Notes: a model not told the origin generated them from the letters alone. Shown: positions 17,491 to 27,587, numbered from the stretch's first letter. The stretch is DNA of 64,000 nucleotides from Methylobacterium bullatum (GCA_902712845.1 LR743504.1:594001-658000); one strand, 5' to 3'. Program-made: numbers and translations.

Positions 17491-18426
17491 CTAGCCGGGT
17501 GTCGAGGCCGGGACGCCGATCCGCTTGATCTCCCAATGCAGCTCGACGCCCGACGTCTCCCGCACCCGGCGGCGGACCTCCTCGCCGAGACCCTCGATAT
17601 CGGCGGCGGTGGCGCCGTCGCGGTTGATCAGGAAGTTGCAGTGCATCTCCGAGACCTGGGCCCCACCCATGGTGAGCCCCCGGCAGCCGGCGGCGTCGAC
17701 GAGCTGCCACGCCTTGCCGCCCGGAGGGTTCTTGAAGGTCGACCCGCCGGTGCGCTCGCGGATCGGCTGGGCCGCCTCGCGCGCGGCGGTGACGCGGTCC
17801 ATCTCGGCCTCGATGGCGTGGCGGTCGCCGGGACGGCCCCGGAACAGCGCGCTGGTGAAGATCACGTCTTCGGGCGAGGCGCTGTGGCGGTAGGTGAAGC
17901 CCATCTCCGCATGGGTGAAGCGGCGCAGCTTGCCCGTGCGGTCGATGCCGCGCGCCTCCACCAGCACGTCGGTGGTCTCCCCGCCATGGGCACCGGCATT
18001 CATGCGCAGCGCTCCGCCGATGCAGCCGGGAATGCCCCGGAAGAAGGCCAACCCGTCGAGGGAGGCTTCGGCCGCGGCCTTGGCGAGGCGCATGTCCGGC
18101 ACGGCGGTCCCGGCGCGCAGGGTCTCGCCGTCGATCTCCACCGTACCGAAGGCCTTGCCGCCGAGCCGGATGGTGATTCCGGGAATGCCGCCGTCGCGAA
18201 CGATCAGGTTCGAGCCCAGGCCGATCACGGTCACCGGAAGCTCGGGGTCGAGGGCCTCGAGGAGGTGCGCGAGGTCCTCCTCATCGGCCGGCGTGAACAG
18301 CATCTGCGCCGCCCCGCCGACGCGGAACCAGGTGAGGTCGGACAGCGACGGGTTGGCCAGGAGCCGCCCGCGCAGGGCGGGAGCGGCGGCGCGGATCTCG
18401 GGAGTAATGTCAGGAAAGGCGGTCAT
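17491..18426 (-). CDS. murB: UDP-N-acetylenolpyruvoylglucosamine reductase MurB
   Basis: 311 residues, a FAD enzyme that forms UDP-MurNAc using [24 protein letters not shown] and [19 protein letters not shown] form the FAD domain; [18 protein letters not shown] carries the catalytic arginine region; FTYRHS, then [21 protein letters not shown] supplies the catalytic serine. The short form lacking the extra loop is a type II MurB. The ATG overlaps the stop of the preceding DUF559 gene by four bases (ATGA), so its translation is coupled to that accessory gene. Confidence 0.95.
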   Translation of the reverse strand: MTAFPDITPEIRAAAPALRGRLLANPSLSDLTWFRVGGAAQMLFTPADEEDLAHLLEALDPELPVTVIGLGSNLIVRDGGIPGITIRLGGKAFGTVEIDGETLRAGTAVPDMRLAKAAAEASLDGLAFFRGIPGCIGGALRMNAGAHGGETTDVLVEARGIDRTGKLRRFTHAEMGFTYRHSASPEDVIFTSALFRGRPGDRHAIEAEMDRVTAAREAAQPIRERTGGSTFKNPPGGKAWQLVDAAGCRGLTMGGAQVSEMHCNFLINRDGATAADIEGLGEEVRRRVRETSGVELHWEIKRIGVPASTPG

Positions 18427-18962
18427 GGGGATTCTCCTCCTCTCCCCGCACGCGGGGAGAGGGCTGTGCCGACCTCGTCGTCGGCACAGCGAGGCGGCAG
18501 CCGAGGGTGAGGGGGCGTCACCGGAGGAGACTCGCCGGGAATCGCCCCCTCACCCTCGCCCTGCGGGCTCGTCGCGCCGACGACGAGGTCGTCGCGACCC
18601 TCTCCCCGCAAGCGGGGAGAGGGGGGTAATGCGGCTCGGATCGTGTCCATGACGCCAACGATGTTGTTCATGATCTCAGCATTCCAAAAGCGCAGGACGC
18701 GATAGCCCCGCGCAGACAACCAAGCATCCCTCACGCGATCCGGCAGACTATCCGCATGTTGGCCGCCATCGGCCTCGACGATGAGCCTCGCCTCGCGACA
18801 GGCGAGATCGGCGATGTAAGGGCCAATGCTCTCCTGGCGCGTGAACTTGAAGCCTGCGAGGCGTCGATCGCGAAGGTGATTCCAGAGACGGCGTTCCGCA
18901 TCGGTCTGCTCCCGTCTCAGATGCCGGCGAAATCCCGTTCGTCTCGGATCTCCGGCACGCAT
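18423..18962 (-). CDS. DUF559-type endonuclease-like protein with a C-terminus encoded by REP DNA
   Basis: 179 residues. The first ~115 form a DUF559 domain (Vsr/very-short-patch-repair-like fold): [52 protein letters not shown] with the acidic residues expected of a nuclease, and [16 protein letters not shown]. From about 116 on, the sequence is Pro/Arg/Gly-rich and coincides with an intergenic palindrome (18434-18628), so a REP element has run into the gene and supplies the tail and stop. It begins 7 bp after murC and overlaps murB by 4 bp, an accessory gene wedged into the dcw cluster. Activity is unknown. Confidence 0.8.
   Translation of the reverse strand: MRAGDPRRTGFRRHLRREQTDAERRLWNHLRDRRLAGFKFTRQESIGPYIADLACREARLIVEADGGQHADSLPDRVRDAWLSARGYRVLRFWNAEIMNNIVGVMDTIRAALPPSPRLRGEGRDDLVVGATSPQGEGEGAIPGESPPVTPPHPRLPPRCADDEVGTALSPRAGRGGESP
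18434..18628. repeat. REP-like palindromic element, family C
   Basis: A complex inverted repeat with arms such as CTCTCCCCGCACGCGGGGAGAG and CCTCTCCCCGCAAGCGGGGAGA, and inner CGACCTCGTCGTCGGC / CGACGACGAGGTCGTCG blocks, plus GAGGGTGAGGGGGCG / CCCCCTCACCCTC. It is of the kind dispersed between genes in Rhizobiales-type genomes, but here it lies inside the 3' part of a coding region. Confidence 0.75.
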
Positions 18963-18969
18963 CCCACCC

Positions 18970-20376
18970 TCACCCCTGCAACGCCGCCAATTCGCCCGGC
19001 AGGGCGTAGGCCCATTGCGTGATGTTGCCGGCGCCGAGGCACACGACGTAGTCGCCGGGCTTGGCGCGGGTCGCCACGAGACCGGCGAGATCTTCGGAGC
19101 GCTGCAGCGCGATGGCGTCTCGGTGGCCGCGCGACTTCAGGCCCGAGACGAGGCCGTCGCGGTCCATGCCCTCGATCGGCGCTTCGCCCGCCGCGTAGAC
19201 GGGGGCGACGATGACCGTGTCGGCATCGTTGAAGCAGGTGCAGAAATCGTCGAACAGCGAAGCGAGCCGGGTATAGCGGTGCGGCTGGACGATGGCGACG
19301 ACGTTGCCCTCGGTGGAGGCGCGGGCGGCCTTCAGCACCGCCTTGATCTCCACCGGATGGTGTCCGTAATCGTCGAAGATCAGCGCGCCGTTCCACTCGC
19401 CGGTCTTGGTGAAGCGGCGCTTGACGCCGCCGAACCCGGCCAGCGCCTTGCGGATCGCCTCCGGCTCGACGCCGAGTTCGTGCGCAACGGCCAGGGCCGC
19501 CGTGGCGTTCAGGGCGTTGTGCTTGCCGGGCATCGGCAGGACCAGATCCTCCATCTCCAGGCGGAAACCGGGACGACGGTCGCGGATCATGACGCGGAAA
19601 CGGCTCTGGCCGCCGCGCAGGTCCACGTCGATGAGGCGGACATCGGCCTGCGGGTTCTCGCCATAGGTGATGATGCGGCGATCCTCGATATGCCCGACGA
19701 GGTCCTGCACCACCGGATGGTCGATGCACATCACGGCGAAGCCATAGAAGGGGATGTTGTCGATGAAGCGCCGAAACGCGTCCTTGACCGCCTCGAACGA
19801 TCCGAAATGGTCGAGATGCTCGGGGTCGATATTGGTGACGATGGCCACGTCGGCGGGCAGCTTCAGGAAGGTGCCGTCGGATTCGTCGGCCTCCACCACC
19901 ATCCACTCGCCCTCGCCCATGCGGGCGTTGGTGCCGTAGGCGTTGATGATGCCGCCGTTGATGACGGTGGGATCCATGTTGCCGGCGTCGAGCAGCGTCG
20001 CCACCAGTGACGTCGTGGTGGTCTTGCCATGCGTGCCCGCGATGGCGACGCAGGACTTGAAGCGCATCAGCTCGGCCAGCATCTCGGCCCGGCGCACCAC
20101 CGGCAGGCGGCGCTCGCGGGCGGCGATGAGCTCGGGGTTGTCGCGCCGGATCGCGGTTGAGACCACCACGAGGGCGGCCTCCTCGACGTTCTGCGCGGCG
20201 TGGCCGATGAAGGTCTTCATGCCCTTCTCGGCCAAGCGCCGGACGTTGGCGTTGTCGTTGGCGTCCGACCCCTGGACGGTATAGCCGAGGTTCGACATGA
20301 CTTCGGCGATGCCGGACATGCCGATGCCGCCGATGCCGATGAAATGGATGGGGCCGAGCTTGTCGGGCAGCTTCAT
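18970..20376 (-). CDS. murC: UDP-N-acetylmuramate--L-alanine ligase MurC
   Basis: 468 residues from the ATG at 20376 ([20 protein letters not shown]); the longer frame upstream is not conserved in type. The UDP-binding [14 protein letters not shown] loop, ATP loop [27 protein letters not shown] and [14 protein letters not shown] match MurC, as do [14 protein letters not shown] and VQPHRYTRL in the C-terminal domain. It adds L-Ala to UDP-MurNAc in the cytoplasm. It lies 55 bp after murG and 7 bp before the DUF559 gene. Confidence 0.96.
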   Translation of the reverse strand: MKLPDKLGPIHFIGIGGIGMSGIAEVMSNLGYTVQGSDANDNANVRRLAEKGMKTFIGHAAQNVEEAALVVVSTAIRRDNPELIAARERRLPVVRRAEMLAELMRFKSCVAIAGTHGKTTTTSLVATLLDAGNMDPTVINGGIINAYGTNARMGEGEWMVVEADESDGTFLKLPADVAIVTNIDPEHLDHFGSFEAVKDAFRRFIDNIPFYGFAVMCIDHPVVQDLVGHIEDRRIITYGENPQADVRLIDVDLRGGQSRFRVMIRDRRPGFRLEMEDLVLPMPGKHNALNATAALAVAHELGVEPEAIRKALAGFGGVKRRFTKTGEWNGALIFDDYGHHPVEIKAVLKAARASTEGNVVAIVQPHRYTRLASLFDDFCTCFNDADTVIVAPVYAAGEAPIEGMDRDGLVSGLKSRGHRDAIALQRSEDLAGLVATRAKPGDYVVCLGAGNITQWAYALPGELAALQG

Positions 20377-20431
20377 GGTGTGACTCAGTCTCGTCGTGTC
20401 GCGGAGCGCGTGAGGGCGCCCCGGCTCGGAA

Positions 20432-21541
20432 TCAGGTGCGGGCCGCCGTCTCGAGGACGACATCGGCCAACCGCTCGGCGGCATCGTGGATGCCCGCGCT
20501 TTTGGCGGCTGCGGCCGCCGCGGTCAATTTTGCCGGATGGGTGAACAGGTCGAGAAGCTCGGCCGTGAGGCGGTCGGGGGTGAAGGCGCTCTGCTGGATG
20601 GCGAGCGCGGCGCCGATGCCGGCGAGGGTCGCAGCATTGGCGGCCTGGTCCTGATCGAGGGCGCCGGGCAACGGCACCAGGATCGACGGCCGGCCCATGG
20701 CGGCGAGTTCCGACACGGTGGAGGCGCCCGAGCGTCCGATCACGAGGTGGCTGCGGGCCATGCGGGCCGGCAGGTCCTTGAAGAACGGCGCCGTCTCGAG
20801 GCCGGCGAGGCCGAGGGAGAGGTAGAGATTCTGGACCTCGGTGAGGTCTTCCGCCCGCACCTGCTGCACCAGGGTCAGCCGGGCGCGGAGGTCGGCGGGC
20901 AGCTGGGCGATGGCTTTGGGCACCACCTGCCCCATCACCGCCGCGCCCTGGCTGCCGCCGAAGACGAGGAGATGCAGGCCGTCGGCCTCGCTCAAGGAGG
21001 GGTAGGGACTCTCGGCCGCGGCCAGTACGGCAGGCCGCAGCGGGTTGCCGGTATGAGTGCGTGGGGCGGTGGCCTTCAGGGGGATGCCGCGCACTTGCTT
21101 GAAACCGGTGGCGATGGCGCGCGCACCCCGCGCGAGGAAGGCGTTGGCGCGCCCCATCACGGCGTTCTGTTCGTGCAGGATGGTCGGCACCCGCAGGATC
21201 TGCCCGGCGAGAACCGGGGGCACGGTGGGATAGCCACCGAAACCCACGATGGCGGCCGGGTCGATGCGCCGGATCTCCCGCGCGGCGACGCCGAAGCCGC
21301 GCCCCAGGGTGAGGAGCGCGCCCGCCCGCTTGACGATGGAGCGGCCGGAGGGGGTCGCCGAGGCGATGGTGACGATCTCGGAGGCCGGAAATTCGCCCGC
21401 GATGGAATCGACGCGGGCATCGGTGGCCAGCACCACGCGGACACCCCGCGCGCGCAGGGCATGGGCGAGGCTCTCGGCCGGGAAGAGGTGGCCGCCCGTG
21501 CCGCCGGCACAGAGCAGGATGGTGGCTGTCCGCACGGTCAC
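20432..21541 (-). CDS. murG: UDP-GlcNAc--lipid I GlcNAc transferase MurG
   Basis: 369 residues from a GTG that overlaps the ftsW stop (GTGA). GT-B fold: [22 protein letters not shown] is the first G-loop, [17 protein letters not shown] and [12 protein letters not shown] follow; in the C-terminal half [10 protein letters not shown] and [37 protein letters not shown] form the UDP-GlcNAc site. It completes lipid II on the inner face of the membrane. Confidence 0.95.
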   Translation of the reverse strand: MTVRTATILLCAGGTGGHLFPAESLAHALRARGVRVVLATDARVDSIAGEFPASEIVTIASATPSGRSIVKRAGALLTLGRGFGVAAREIRRIDPAAIVGFGGYPTVPPVLAGQILRVPTILHEQNAVMGRANAFLARGARAIATGFKQVRGIPLKATAPRTHTGNPLRPAVLAAAESPYPSLSEADGLHLLVFGGSQGAAVMGQVVPKAIAQLPADLRARLTLVQQVRAEDLTEVQNLYLSLGLAGLETAPFFKDLPARMARSHLVIGRSGASTVSELAAMGRPSILVPLPGALDQDQAANAATLAGIGAALAIQQSAFTPDRLTAELLDLFTHPAKLTAAAAAAKSAGIHDAAERLADVVLETAART

Positions 21542-22704
21542 CGCATCACTCCGGCGACCGTGGCGGGCGCGGTGCCCGGGGGCTTCTGGCTCAGGGTCGA
21601 CATGCGCGGCCGCTTGCGGGTGAGCGCCACGAGGAAGCCCATGCCCAATGCCAGCGAGATCAGCGACGAGCCGCCATAGGAGACGAAGGGCAGGGTCATG
21701 CCCTTGGCCGGCATCAGCCGCACGTTCACCGCCATGTTGATGCAGGCCTGCAGGCCGAACAGGGTGGTCAGCCCGGTGATCGCGAGGCGCGAGAAGGTGT
21801 CGTCGGTGCGTCGCGCCAGCTTCAGCCCGCGCATGACGATATAGGCGAAGAGGCAGACGAGGCCGAGGCAGACGAGGACGCCGAACTCCTCGCCGGTCAC
21901 GGAGAAGATGAAGTCGGTATGGGCGTCGGGCAGGTGGCGCTTAGCGACGCCCTCCCCCGGGCCGGTGCCGAACCAGCCGCCGGAATTGAAGGATTCCCGC
22001 GCCCAGTATTCCTGGAAGCTGTCGCCGGAATCCTTGTCGAGGAAGCGGGTGATGCGCTCGCGCACGTGATGCAGGAACTGGTAGGCGACGCCGACGCCGA
22101 CGAGGCCGGCGACACCGAGGCCCGCGACCCAGAACCAGTGCAGGCCGGCCACGAAGAACAGCGAGCACCAGACGATGGTGATCAGCATGGTCTGGCCGAA
22201 ATCCGGCTGGAGGATCAGCGGCACGATGGTGACGGGCAGGAGCAGGATCGCCAGCAGGCCGCCGGGCATGTCGCGGCGCTGCGCCCCCTCTGAGAACGCC
22301 CAGGCGGCGACGACCACGAAGGCGGGCTTGACGAATTCGGAGGGCTGCAGGCCGAAGGGGCCGAACTGGATCCAGCGATGCGCGCCCTTGATCTCGGGTC
22401 CGAACTTGCCGGCGAGGATGCAGAGGGTGACGCCGACGATCCAGGTGGCCAGCGCCACGCGCCGGATGTGGCGCAGGGACAGGAACGACACCGCGACGAT
22501 GATGAGGATCGTCGGGGCGAGGTACATCGCCTGCCGGTTGAGGAAGTGGAAGGTCGGCAGGCCGATCTTCTCGGCCACCGGCGGTCCGCCGCCCATGAGG
22601 AAGACGAGGCCGGCCACCATCAGGGCGGTGAGGCCGGCCAGCAGGCCGCGATCGACGGTCCACCACCAGTCGGTCAGGGGCGTGCGTTCCGCGCGGGACA
22701 TCAT
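21538..22704 (-). CDS. ftsW: lipid II polymerase / division SEDS protein FtsW
   Basis: 388 residues from the ATG at 22704 (GGAGAG ribosome site 8 bases upstream); the frame runs further back but without membrane-protein character. About ten transmembrane helices. SEDS signatures: HRWIQFGPFGLQPSEFVKPAFVV, LILQPDFGQTMLI, GWFGTGPGEGVAKRHLPDAHTDFIFSVTGEEFG split over the large loop, and MTLPFVSYGGSSLISLALGMG. It polymerises septal peptidoglycan with FtsI. murD, which normally precedes it in this cluster, is not present; the next gene upstream is a divergently oriented chemotaxis receptor. Confidence 0.94.
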   Translation of the reverse strand: MMSRAERTPLTDWWWTVDRGLLAGLTALMVAGLVFLMGGGPPVAEKIGLPTFHFLNRQAMYLAPTILIIVAVSFLSLRHIRRVALATWIVGVTLCILAGKFGPEIKGAHRWIQFGPFGLQPSEFVKPAFVVVAAWAFSEGAQRRDMPGGLLAILLLPVTIVPLILQPDFGQTMLITIVWCSLFFVAGLHWFWVAGLGVAGLVGVGVAYQFLHHVRERITRFLDKDSGDSFQEYWARESFNSGGWFGTGPGEGVAKRHLPDAHTDFIFSVTGEEFGVLVCLGLVCLFAYIVMRGLKLARRTDDTFSRLAITGLTTLFGLQACINMAVNVRLMPAKGMTLPFVSYGGSSLISLALGMGFLVALTRKRPRMSTLSQKPPGTAPATVAGVMR

Positions 22705-23195
22705 GGGGCGTCGCTCTCCGTGATCCGGCGAGCGCCCGGGTGGGCAGCCGCCGGTTGCCGGCAGCGAAGAGCCGGCACGGGCGCGATCCTGTGCCGGAAT
22801 GGTAAACCAATCCTTGCGTTCGCCTCGTTCCTTCAGCGGGCATGGCCGGCCGAGCCGGTCTAGCACGGCCGAGATCATCGACATCGAAGGCCATCGTCCT
22901 CGAAACATTGCGGCAGGTCACGAGGACCGAATGCCTCGGCGCGCCCAGCGGATCATCGGTGGTTGCTCGGGATTGCACTTGAGTCCAGCGCCCGGATGCG
23001 ATCCAACGCCGCTCATTTTATTAGCATCTGTCGTAATATACGGTAAAACATATGATTAATACGATGTATTACGGAATACCATCGATGGGATGCATCAAAT
23101 ATAATACATATTAATCCTATTAATACTCTCTTATGACATTCCCTCGCAAGATGCCAGCATCCGTTCATACCACCCCCCATTTGGGTATCGGTTCG
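22705..23195. other. intergenic region between ftsW and the chemotaxis receptor
   Basis: About 490 bp. The ftsW-proximal 300 bp are GC-rich with no convincing gene. From about 23005 to 23135 the sequence turns AT-rich (TTTTATTAGCATCTG, ATAATACATATTAATCC), which probably contains promoter elements of the receptor. The spot may mark where the usual dcw gene order was broken. Confidence 0.5.
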
Positions 23196-24887
23196 ATGAA
23201 GTCGTTCAACAACCTCAGCCTTCTGGTCAAGATCATCATCCCGTTGGTCCTGACGGCTGCGATCTCTGCGGGGCTCGTGGCCTACGCGCGCTATTCCATG
23301 GGCCGGATCGCTGAACAGACGCAGGAGATCGTGAAGATCCAGTCCGCCCGACAGAACCATGCTCTCACCCTGCAGATCGGCGTCACCGAAGCGACGGTTC
23401 AGAACCGCAACATCCTGCTAGAACTGGATGCCAAGAAAATGGAGGGCTACAAGGTCAGGCAGGATGCGGCCATCAAATCGGCACGGGACGCCCAGGCCAG
23501 CCTCGCGAAATTGGCCGACACGCCGGAACGCGCGGCGCGGAACGCGACAATGCGGGACGCCATTGACGCCTACTTCGCCATCCTGGCCCGCTCGACGGAA
23601 GCCGGACTGAAGAACGACCTGCAGAGGGGAACAGACATCGCCCAGAAGGAAGCCTCGCCGCTCCGTGCGAAGTTGCGCGAACTTATCTCGGAGCGAATCG
23701 CGGTGATCGACAAGGAGCTGAAGGAGGGCGCCGACCACGCGGATCAGATCGCCGCGTCGGCGTCGCTTCTGCTGATCACATCCGCCACGAGCGGTCTCCT
23801 GTCGGCCATGGCGATCGCCGCCGCCATCGTCGTGCTGGGGGTTTCCCGCCCGGTGAAGGGCATGACGGCCTCCATGAGCCGGCTCGCCTCGGGTGATCTC
23901 GACGTGACCGTCGAGGGCACCGAGCGCAAGGACGAGATCGGCCTGCTCGCACGCGCCCTGGAGGTGTTCAAACGCAATGCCATCGACGCGCGCCGGATGG
24001 CGGGGGAGCAGGCGGCGGAGAACCAGGCCAAGATGCGCCGGGCCGATGCCCTCAGCGACCTGACCGCCCGGTTCGAGGCCAATGTCTCGGCCCTGACCCA
24101 GGGGCTGGCGGGCGCCGCCACGGAAATGGAGGCCACCGCCCAGTCGCTGTCGGCGACCGCCGACCAGTCGATCCAGCAAGCCTCCACGGTGGCGAGCGCG
24201 GCGGAGGAGACCTCCGCCAACGTTCATACGGTCGCCGCCGCCAGCGAGGAGATGTCCGCGTCGATCCAGGAAATCGTGACCCAGGCGACCCAATCCTCCG
24301 ACATGGCCCAACAGGCCGTGGCGGATACACGCCGGACCGAGGCCAACGTGAAAAAGCTGACCGAGGTCGCCGACAGCATCACCGATGTCGTGGCCATGAT
24401 CTCGACCATCGCCGGCCAGACCAACCTGCTCGCCCTGAACGCGACCATCGAGGCGGCGCGCGCCGGCGAAGCGGGGCGCGGCTTCGCGGTGGTGGCCACG
24501 GAGGTGAAGGAACTCGCCGGGCAGACGGCCAGGGCCACCGAGGACATCCGGACCAAGATCGGCGAGATCCAGGGCGCGACCGGCGAGGTCGTGTCCGACA
24601 TCACCCGCATCGGCAAGTCCATCACCGACATGTCGGCCTATTCCAACGGCATCGCCGCCGCGATGGAGCAACAAGGCGCCGCCACCCGGGAGATCGCCCG
24701 CAACGTGCAGGAAGCCGCTCAAGGCACCCAGGAGGTGACGAGCAACATCTCGAACGTCCGTATCGGAGCGAGTTCGACAGGGGCCGCCGCGACCCAGGTG
24801 CTCGGCGCGGCCAGGGAGTTGTCGCGCTACTCCGAGAACCTCGGCCACGAAGTGTCGGCGTTCCTGGCCGGGGTGAAGGCTGCCTGA
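23196..24887 (+). CDS. methyl-accepting chemotaxis protein
   Basis: 563 residues from the ATG at 23196; an upstream ATG at 23133 would add 21 residues that do not look like the usual receptor start. The first helix ([21 protein letters not shown]), a periplasmic four-helix-bundle-like domain with [20 protein letters not shown], and a second helix ([20 protein letters not shown]) are followed by HAMP ([21 protein letters not shown]) and a long coiled-coil signalling domain. The hairpin tip [20 protein letters not shown] and [18 protein letters not shown] are diagnostic. It signals through CheA/CheW; the ligand is unknown. No other che gene is near. Confidence 0.93.
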   Translation: MKSFNNLSLLVKIIIPLVLTAAISAGLVAYARYSMGRIAEQTQEIVKIQSARQNHALTLQIGVTEATVQNRNILLELDAKKMEGYKVRQDAAIKSARDAQASLAKLADTPERAARNATMRDAIDAYFAILARSTEAGLKNDLQRGTDIAQKEASPLRAKLRELISERIAVIDKELKEGADHADQIAASASLLLITSATSGLLSAMAIAAAIVVLGVSRPVKGMTASMSRLASGDLDVTVEGTERKDEIGLLARALEVFKRNAIDARRMAGEQAAENQAKMRRADALSDLTARFEANVSALTQGLAGAATEMEATAQSLSATADQSIQQASTVASAAEETSANVHTVAAASEEMSASIQEIVTQATQSSDMAQQAVADTRRTEANVKKLTEVADSITDVVAMISTIAGQTNLLALNATIEAARAGEAGRGFAVVATEVKELAGQTARATEDIRTKIGEIQGATGEVVSDITRIGKSITDMSAYSNGIAAAMEQQGAATREIARNVQEAAQGTQEVTSNISNVRIGASSTGAAATQVLGAARELSRYSENLGHEVSAFLAGVKAA

Positions 24888-24943
24888 CCACCTTCGACCT
24901 CAGGCCTCTGACATATTGCAGGCTTCAGGAAGCAGAACCGGTG

Positions 24944-24962
24944 GAGGGTTCTGCGAACCCTC
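24944..24962. terminator. possible bidirectional stem-loop between convergent genes
   Basis: A perfect 7-bp stem GAGGGTT / AACCCTC with a 5-base loop lies between the receptor stop and the end of the convergent small gene. Neither side has a clear T-run. Confidence 0.3.
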
Positions 24963-25184
24963 TCACCGCCTCATTGATTTGAACCCGCAGGTGGGGCCGT
25001 TGTCGCGGTAGCCGGCGGGGCAGCGGCGAACGCAGGCGCCGGCCGCGAATTTCAGCGGCGGGCGGCAGGCGTTGCGGACGCTCCGCGGCCGGAACTCGTA
25101 ATCCTGCGCCGGACCGGCGGTCGCGGCATGGGGCAGGAACACCGCGAACAGGAGAGCGGTGGAGCAGGCGAGGCGCAGGATCAT
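24963..25184 (-). CDS. small secreted four-cysteine protein (paralogue 1)
   Basis: 73 residues with a Sec signal (MILRLACSTALLFAVFLPHAATA). The mature peptide of about 50 residues contains the block CRPPLKFAAGACVRRCPAGYRD and ends CGFKSMRR, giving four cysteines. A close paralogue with the same block sits at 25513-25749. I do not recognise a named family; the C..PLKFAAGACV.RCPAGYRD.G..C pattern looks like a compact disulphide-stabilised fold exported to the periplasm or medium. It may be in oxidative-folding balance with the nearby thioredoxin-like/CcdA genes, but that is speculation. Confidence 0.7.
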   Translation of the reverse strand: MILRLACSTALLFAVFLPHAATAGPAQDYEFRPRSVRNACRPPLKFAAGACVRRCPAGYRDNGPTCGFKSMRR

Positions 25185-25342
25185 CGCTGTTTCCGATCGA
25201 GATGGGTGCGGCTACTCGCCGATACCTCGGCGATTGGGTCAAGACGATCCGGATGAGATGGCTGGGAATGACCCGGCGCGGAGAAACACCCTCGTCCTGG
25301 CGATCGAAAAGACCGTGTTTAAAGTGATTGTCCCAGGCTGTC

Positions 25343-25449
25343 CCTCATCCTGAGGTGCCGCGTAGCGGCCTCGAAGGAGGCGTCCAGGGATCGCGCGCCA
25401 TCTGAAGGGCTCCTTCGAGGCCCGCTGACGCGGGCACCTCAGGATGAGG
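25343..25449. repeat. REP-like palindromic element, family B
   Basis: Imperfect palindrome of about 107 bp: CCTCATCCTGAGGTGC at one end and GCACCTCAGGATGAGG at the other, with inner GCCTCGAAGGAGGC / GGGCTCCTTCGAGGCC arms. A second copy is at 32848-32955. It separates the two paralogous small secreted genes. Confidence 0.8.
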
Positions 25450-25512
25450 TGGTCTGATGGGATGATTGGCTTTGAGGGATCGTCCGGGGAGACATCCCAT
25501 CAAAGTGGGATC

Positions 25513-25749
25513 TCAGCGGTTCATGTTCTTGAAACGGCAATAGCCCCGGCCGGTATCGCGATAGCCAGCGGGGCACCGCTTGACGCAGGCCCCGGCCGCG
25601 AATTTCAGCGGCGGCTTGCAGAGGCCGCCGAAGCGCTTTTCGCGATCCATCGAATACTTCGCCTGCGCCGGCGTGGAGAGCGCGACACTCCCGAGGGGTG
25701 CCGCCATCGTCAGCGCGAGGAGGGAGGCGAAGACGAAGCGCAGGTTCAT
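25513..25749 (-). CDS. small secreted four-cysteine protein (paralogue 2)
   Basis: 78 residues from the ATG at 25749. A signal peptide (NLRFVFASLLALTMAAPLG...STPAQA) precedes a mature part with CKPPLKFAAGACVKRCPAGY and an ending CRFKNMNR. Identity with the neighbour at 24963-25184 is concentrated in the Cys block and the FK.M.R tail, so the pair arose by duplication, after which the REP element inserted or was retained between them. The function is unknown. It is 74 bp downstream of the COG0523 GTPase gene and could be co-transcribed with it. Confidence 0.7.
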   Translation of the reverse strand: MNLRFVFASLLALTMAAPLGSVALSTPAQAKYSMDREKRFGGLCKPPLKFAAGACVKRCPAGYRDTGRGYCRFKNMNR

Positions 25750-25823
25750 GGGGATATCCGGACGAAAGGGGACGAGCGGACAATGCGCCCGCACCCGATC
25801 GGTTCGATTCCGGACGAAGCCCG

Positions 25824-26810
25824 TCAGGCCACCTTGCAGTCGTAGAATCCTTCGCGGATCGCCTGCGGATCGAGCTTGCGGCCGATGAAGACTACGCGGG
25901 AGACACGGGCCTCGCCGTCCTTCCACGGCCCCTGGAGGTCGCCGTCGAGGATCTGGTGGACGCCCTGGAAGACGAAGCGCTGGGGCTCGTCGGGGAAGGC
26001 CACGATGCCCTTGCAGCGCAGGATGTCCGGCCCCTGCACCTGGGTCAGGGTCGAGATCCACGGCATGAACTTCTCCGGGTCCACCGGGCCGTCGATCCTG
26101 GCCGAGACCGACTGCATGTCGTCGTCGTGGTGGTGATGGTGGCCCTCCTCGAGGAAGTCGGGCTCGATATCGAGGATGCGCGAGAGGTCGAAGGCGTTGC
26201 GGTCGAGAACCTGGTCGAGGGGAACGTCGCAGCGGCTGGTGCGGTGGACCTTGGCATAGGGGTTGATCGACCGGATCAGGCCCTCGACGCGGTCGAGATC
26301 GGCGGGCTCCACGAGGTCGGCCTTGTTGAGCAGGATCACGTCCGCAAAGGCGATCTGGTTCTTGGCCTCCGGCGCGTCCTTGAGGCGGTCGGCCAGCCAC
26401 TTGGCGTCCGCCACCGTCACCACCGCGTCGAGGCGGGCGGCCCCGCCGACATCCTCGTCGATGAAGAAGGTCTGGGCCACGGGGGCCGGGTCGGCGAGGC
26501 CGGTGGTCTCCACGATGATCGCGTCGAATTTGCCGCGCCGCTTCACCAGCCCGTCCATGATGCGGATGAGGTCGCCGCGCACGGTGCAGCAGACGCAGCC
26601 GTTGTTCATCTCGAACACTTCCTCGTCGGCGCCGATGACGAGGTCGTTGTCGATGCCGATCTCGCCGAACTCGTTGACGATGACGGCGTAGCGCTTGCCG
26701 TGGTTCTCGGTGAGGATGCGGTTGAGGAGCGTGGTCTTGCCGGCTCCGAGATAACCGGTGAGCACGGTCACGGGAATTTTTTGGGATACGGTGTTCAGGC
26801 TGTCGGACAT
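25824..26810 (-). CDS. COG0523 (CobW/ZNG1-type) metal-handling GTPase
   Basis: 328 residues. The P-loop GYLGAGKTT is at about 19-27, the metal-binding CVCC motif at about 72-75 in [12 protein letters not shown], switch region [11 protein letters not shown], and the guanine-specificity motif [10 protein letters not shown] histidine/aspartate run (HHHHHDDD near 225) follows, typical of metal storage loops. The C-terminal CobW_C domain ends with FYDCKVA. Such proteins act as metallochaperones for Zn(II) or cobalt; a palindrome resembling a Zur box lies 53 bp upstream, favouring zinc. It is downstream of the tetR gene on the same strand. Confidence 0.88.
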   Translation of the reverse strand: MSDSLNTVSQKIPVTVLTGYLGAGKTTLLNRILTENHGKRYAVIVNEFGEIGIDNDLVIGADEEVFEMNNGCVCCTVRGDLIRIMDGLVKRRGKFDAIIVETTGLADPAPVAQTFFIDEDVGGAARLDAVVTVADAKWLADRLKDAPEAKNQIAFADVILLNKADLVEPADLDRVEGLIRSINPYAKVHRTSRCDVPLDQVLDRNAFDLSRILDIEPDFLEEGHHHHHDDDMQSVSARIDGPVDPEKFMPWISTLTQVQGPDILRCKGIVAFPDEPQRFVFQGVHQILDGDLQGPWKDGEARVSRVVFIGRKLDPQAIREGFYDCKVA

Positions 26811-26862
26811 GCGGGGCTCTTCGGGTTCGCGGGGGGGGGCCCCGCGTCAGCTCTATGGTGGC

Positions 26863-26877
26863 TGTTATATTGTATCA
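26863..26877 (-). promoter_or_regulatory. Zur-box-like palindrome upstream of the COG0523 gene
   Basis: TGTTATA-TTG-TATCA(C) reads on the plus strand; the half-sites TGTTATA and TGATACA agree at five of seven positions. AT-rich palindromes of this form are typical of Zur operators. It lies 53 bp before the GTPase start and includes the stop codon of the upstream tetR gene. Identification as a Zur site is an inference. Confidence 0.4.
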
Positions 26878-27479
26878 CCCCACCCCGATGAAAGGGCGTT
26901 CCCTGATCCCGTCCCAGGGGGCCTGAGGCTGTCGCACAGGGAAGCGAGGGTGGAGCGGAATCCGGTCGATCCGGCCAGCAGCCGTTCGAGCAGGAGCGCG
27001 CCCTCCAGGGTCGCCACCACCATCCGGGCCGTGGCGACGGGGTCGAGGCCGGGGCGCAGGCTCCCGTCGGCGCAGCCCTCGGTGAGCACGAGCTCCAGCC
27101 AGGCGATGTGCTTGTCGAAGAAGCGGGCGATGTCGGCGCGCAGGGTGTCCGGCAGCGTGTCCCTCTCGATGGCGAGGACGGCGCAGAGGCAGCCGAGCCC
27201 GTCCTCGACCCCGGTGAGATAGAGCCGGCCATAAGCCTCGATCCGCGCGATCGCGTTCGACTCGGCAGCCACGATGGCGGCGAGCGCCGCATCGTAGCGG
27301 GCGTCGTAGGCCTCCACCAGAGCGAGGGCGAGGTCGGTCTTCGTGCGGAAATGGTGATGGATACTCGCCTTGCGGATGCTCACCGCCTCGGCGAGGTCGC
27401 CATAGCTGAAACCGGAATAGCCCCGGCCCCGTACCAGGATCTCGGCCTGGGCCAGCAGCTCCGCTCTGGTGTCTCTCAT
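26865..27479 (-). CDS. TetR-family transcriptional regulator
   Basis: 204 residues from the ATG at 27479 (MRDTRAELLAQAEILVR). The N-terminal helix-turn-helix is clear: GYSGFSYGDLAEAVSIRKASIHHHFRTKTDLALALVE. The C-terminal domain (about 65-195) is helical with a Cys pair (GLGCLCAVLA) and resembles the YxaF/AcrR-like ligand domain, as in regulators responding to small electrophiles or aldehydes; the ligand is not known. It is transcribed away from the periplasmic quinoprotein-relay genes, and an 18-bp palindrome lies over that promoter, so it probably represses them. Confidence 0.9.
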   Translation of the reverse strand: MRDTRAELLAQAEILVRGRGYSGFSYGDLAEAVSIRKASIHHHFRTKTDLALALVEAYDARYDAALAAIVAAESNAIARIEAYGRLYLTGVEDGLGCLCAVLAIERDTLPDTLRADIARFFDKHIAWLELVLTEGCADGSLRPGLDPVATARMVVATLEGALLLERLLAGSTGFRSTLASLCDSLRPPGTGSGNALSSGWGDTI

Positions 27480-27587
27480 GGTCGGTCGATCATGGTCGGG
27501 GGCTTCGCGAAACCGGAGAGGGAGGCACGAAGGCGTGATGCGCACATTTCGCGCGTCAGCACTTATGCCGTTGACGGCGGCAAAAAT

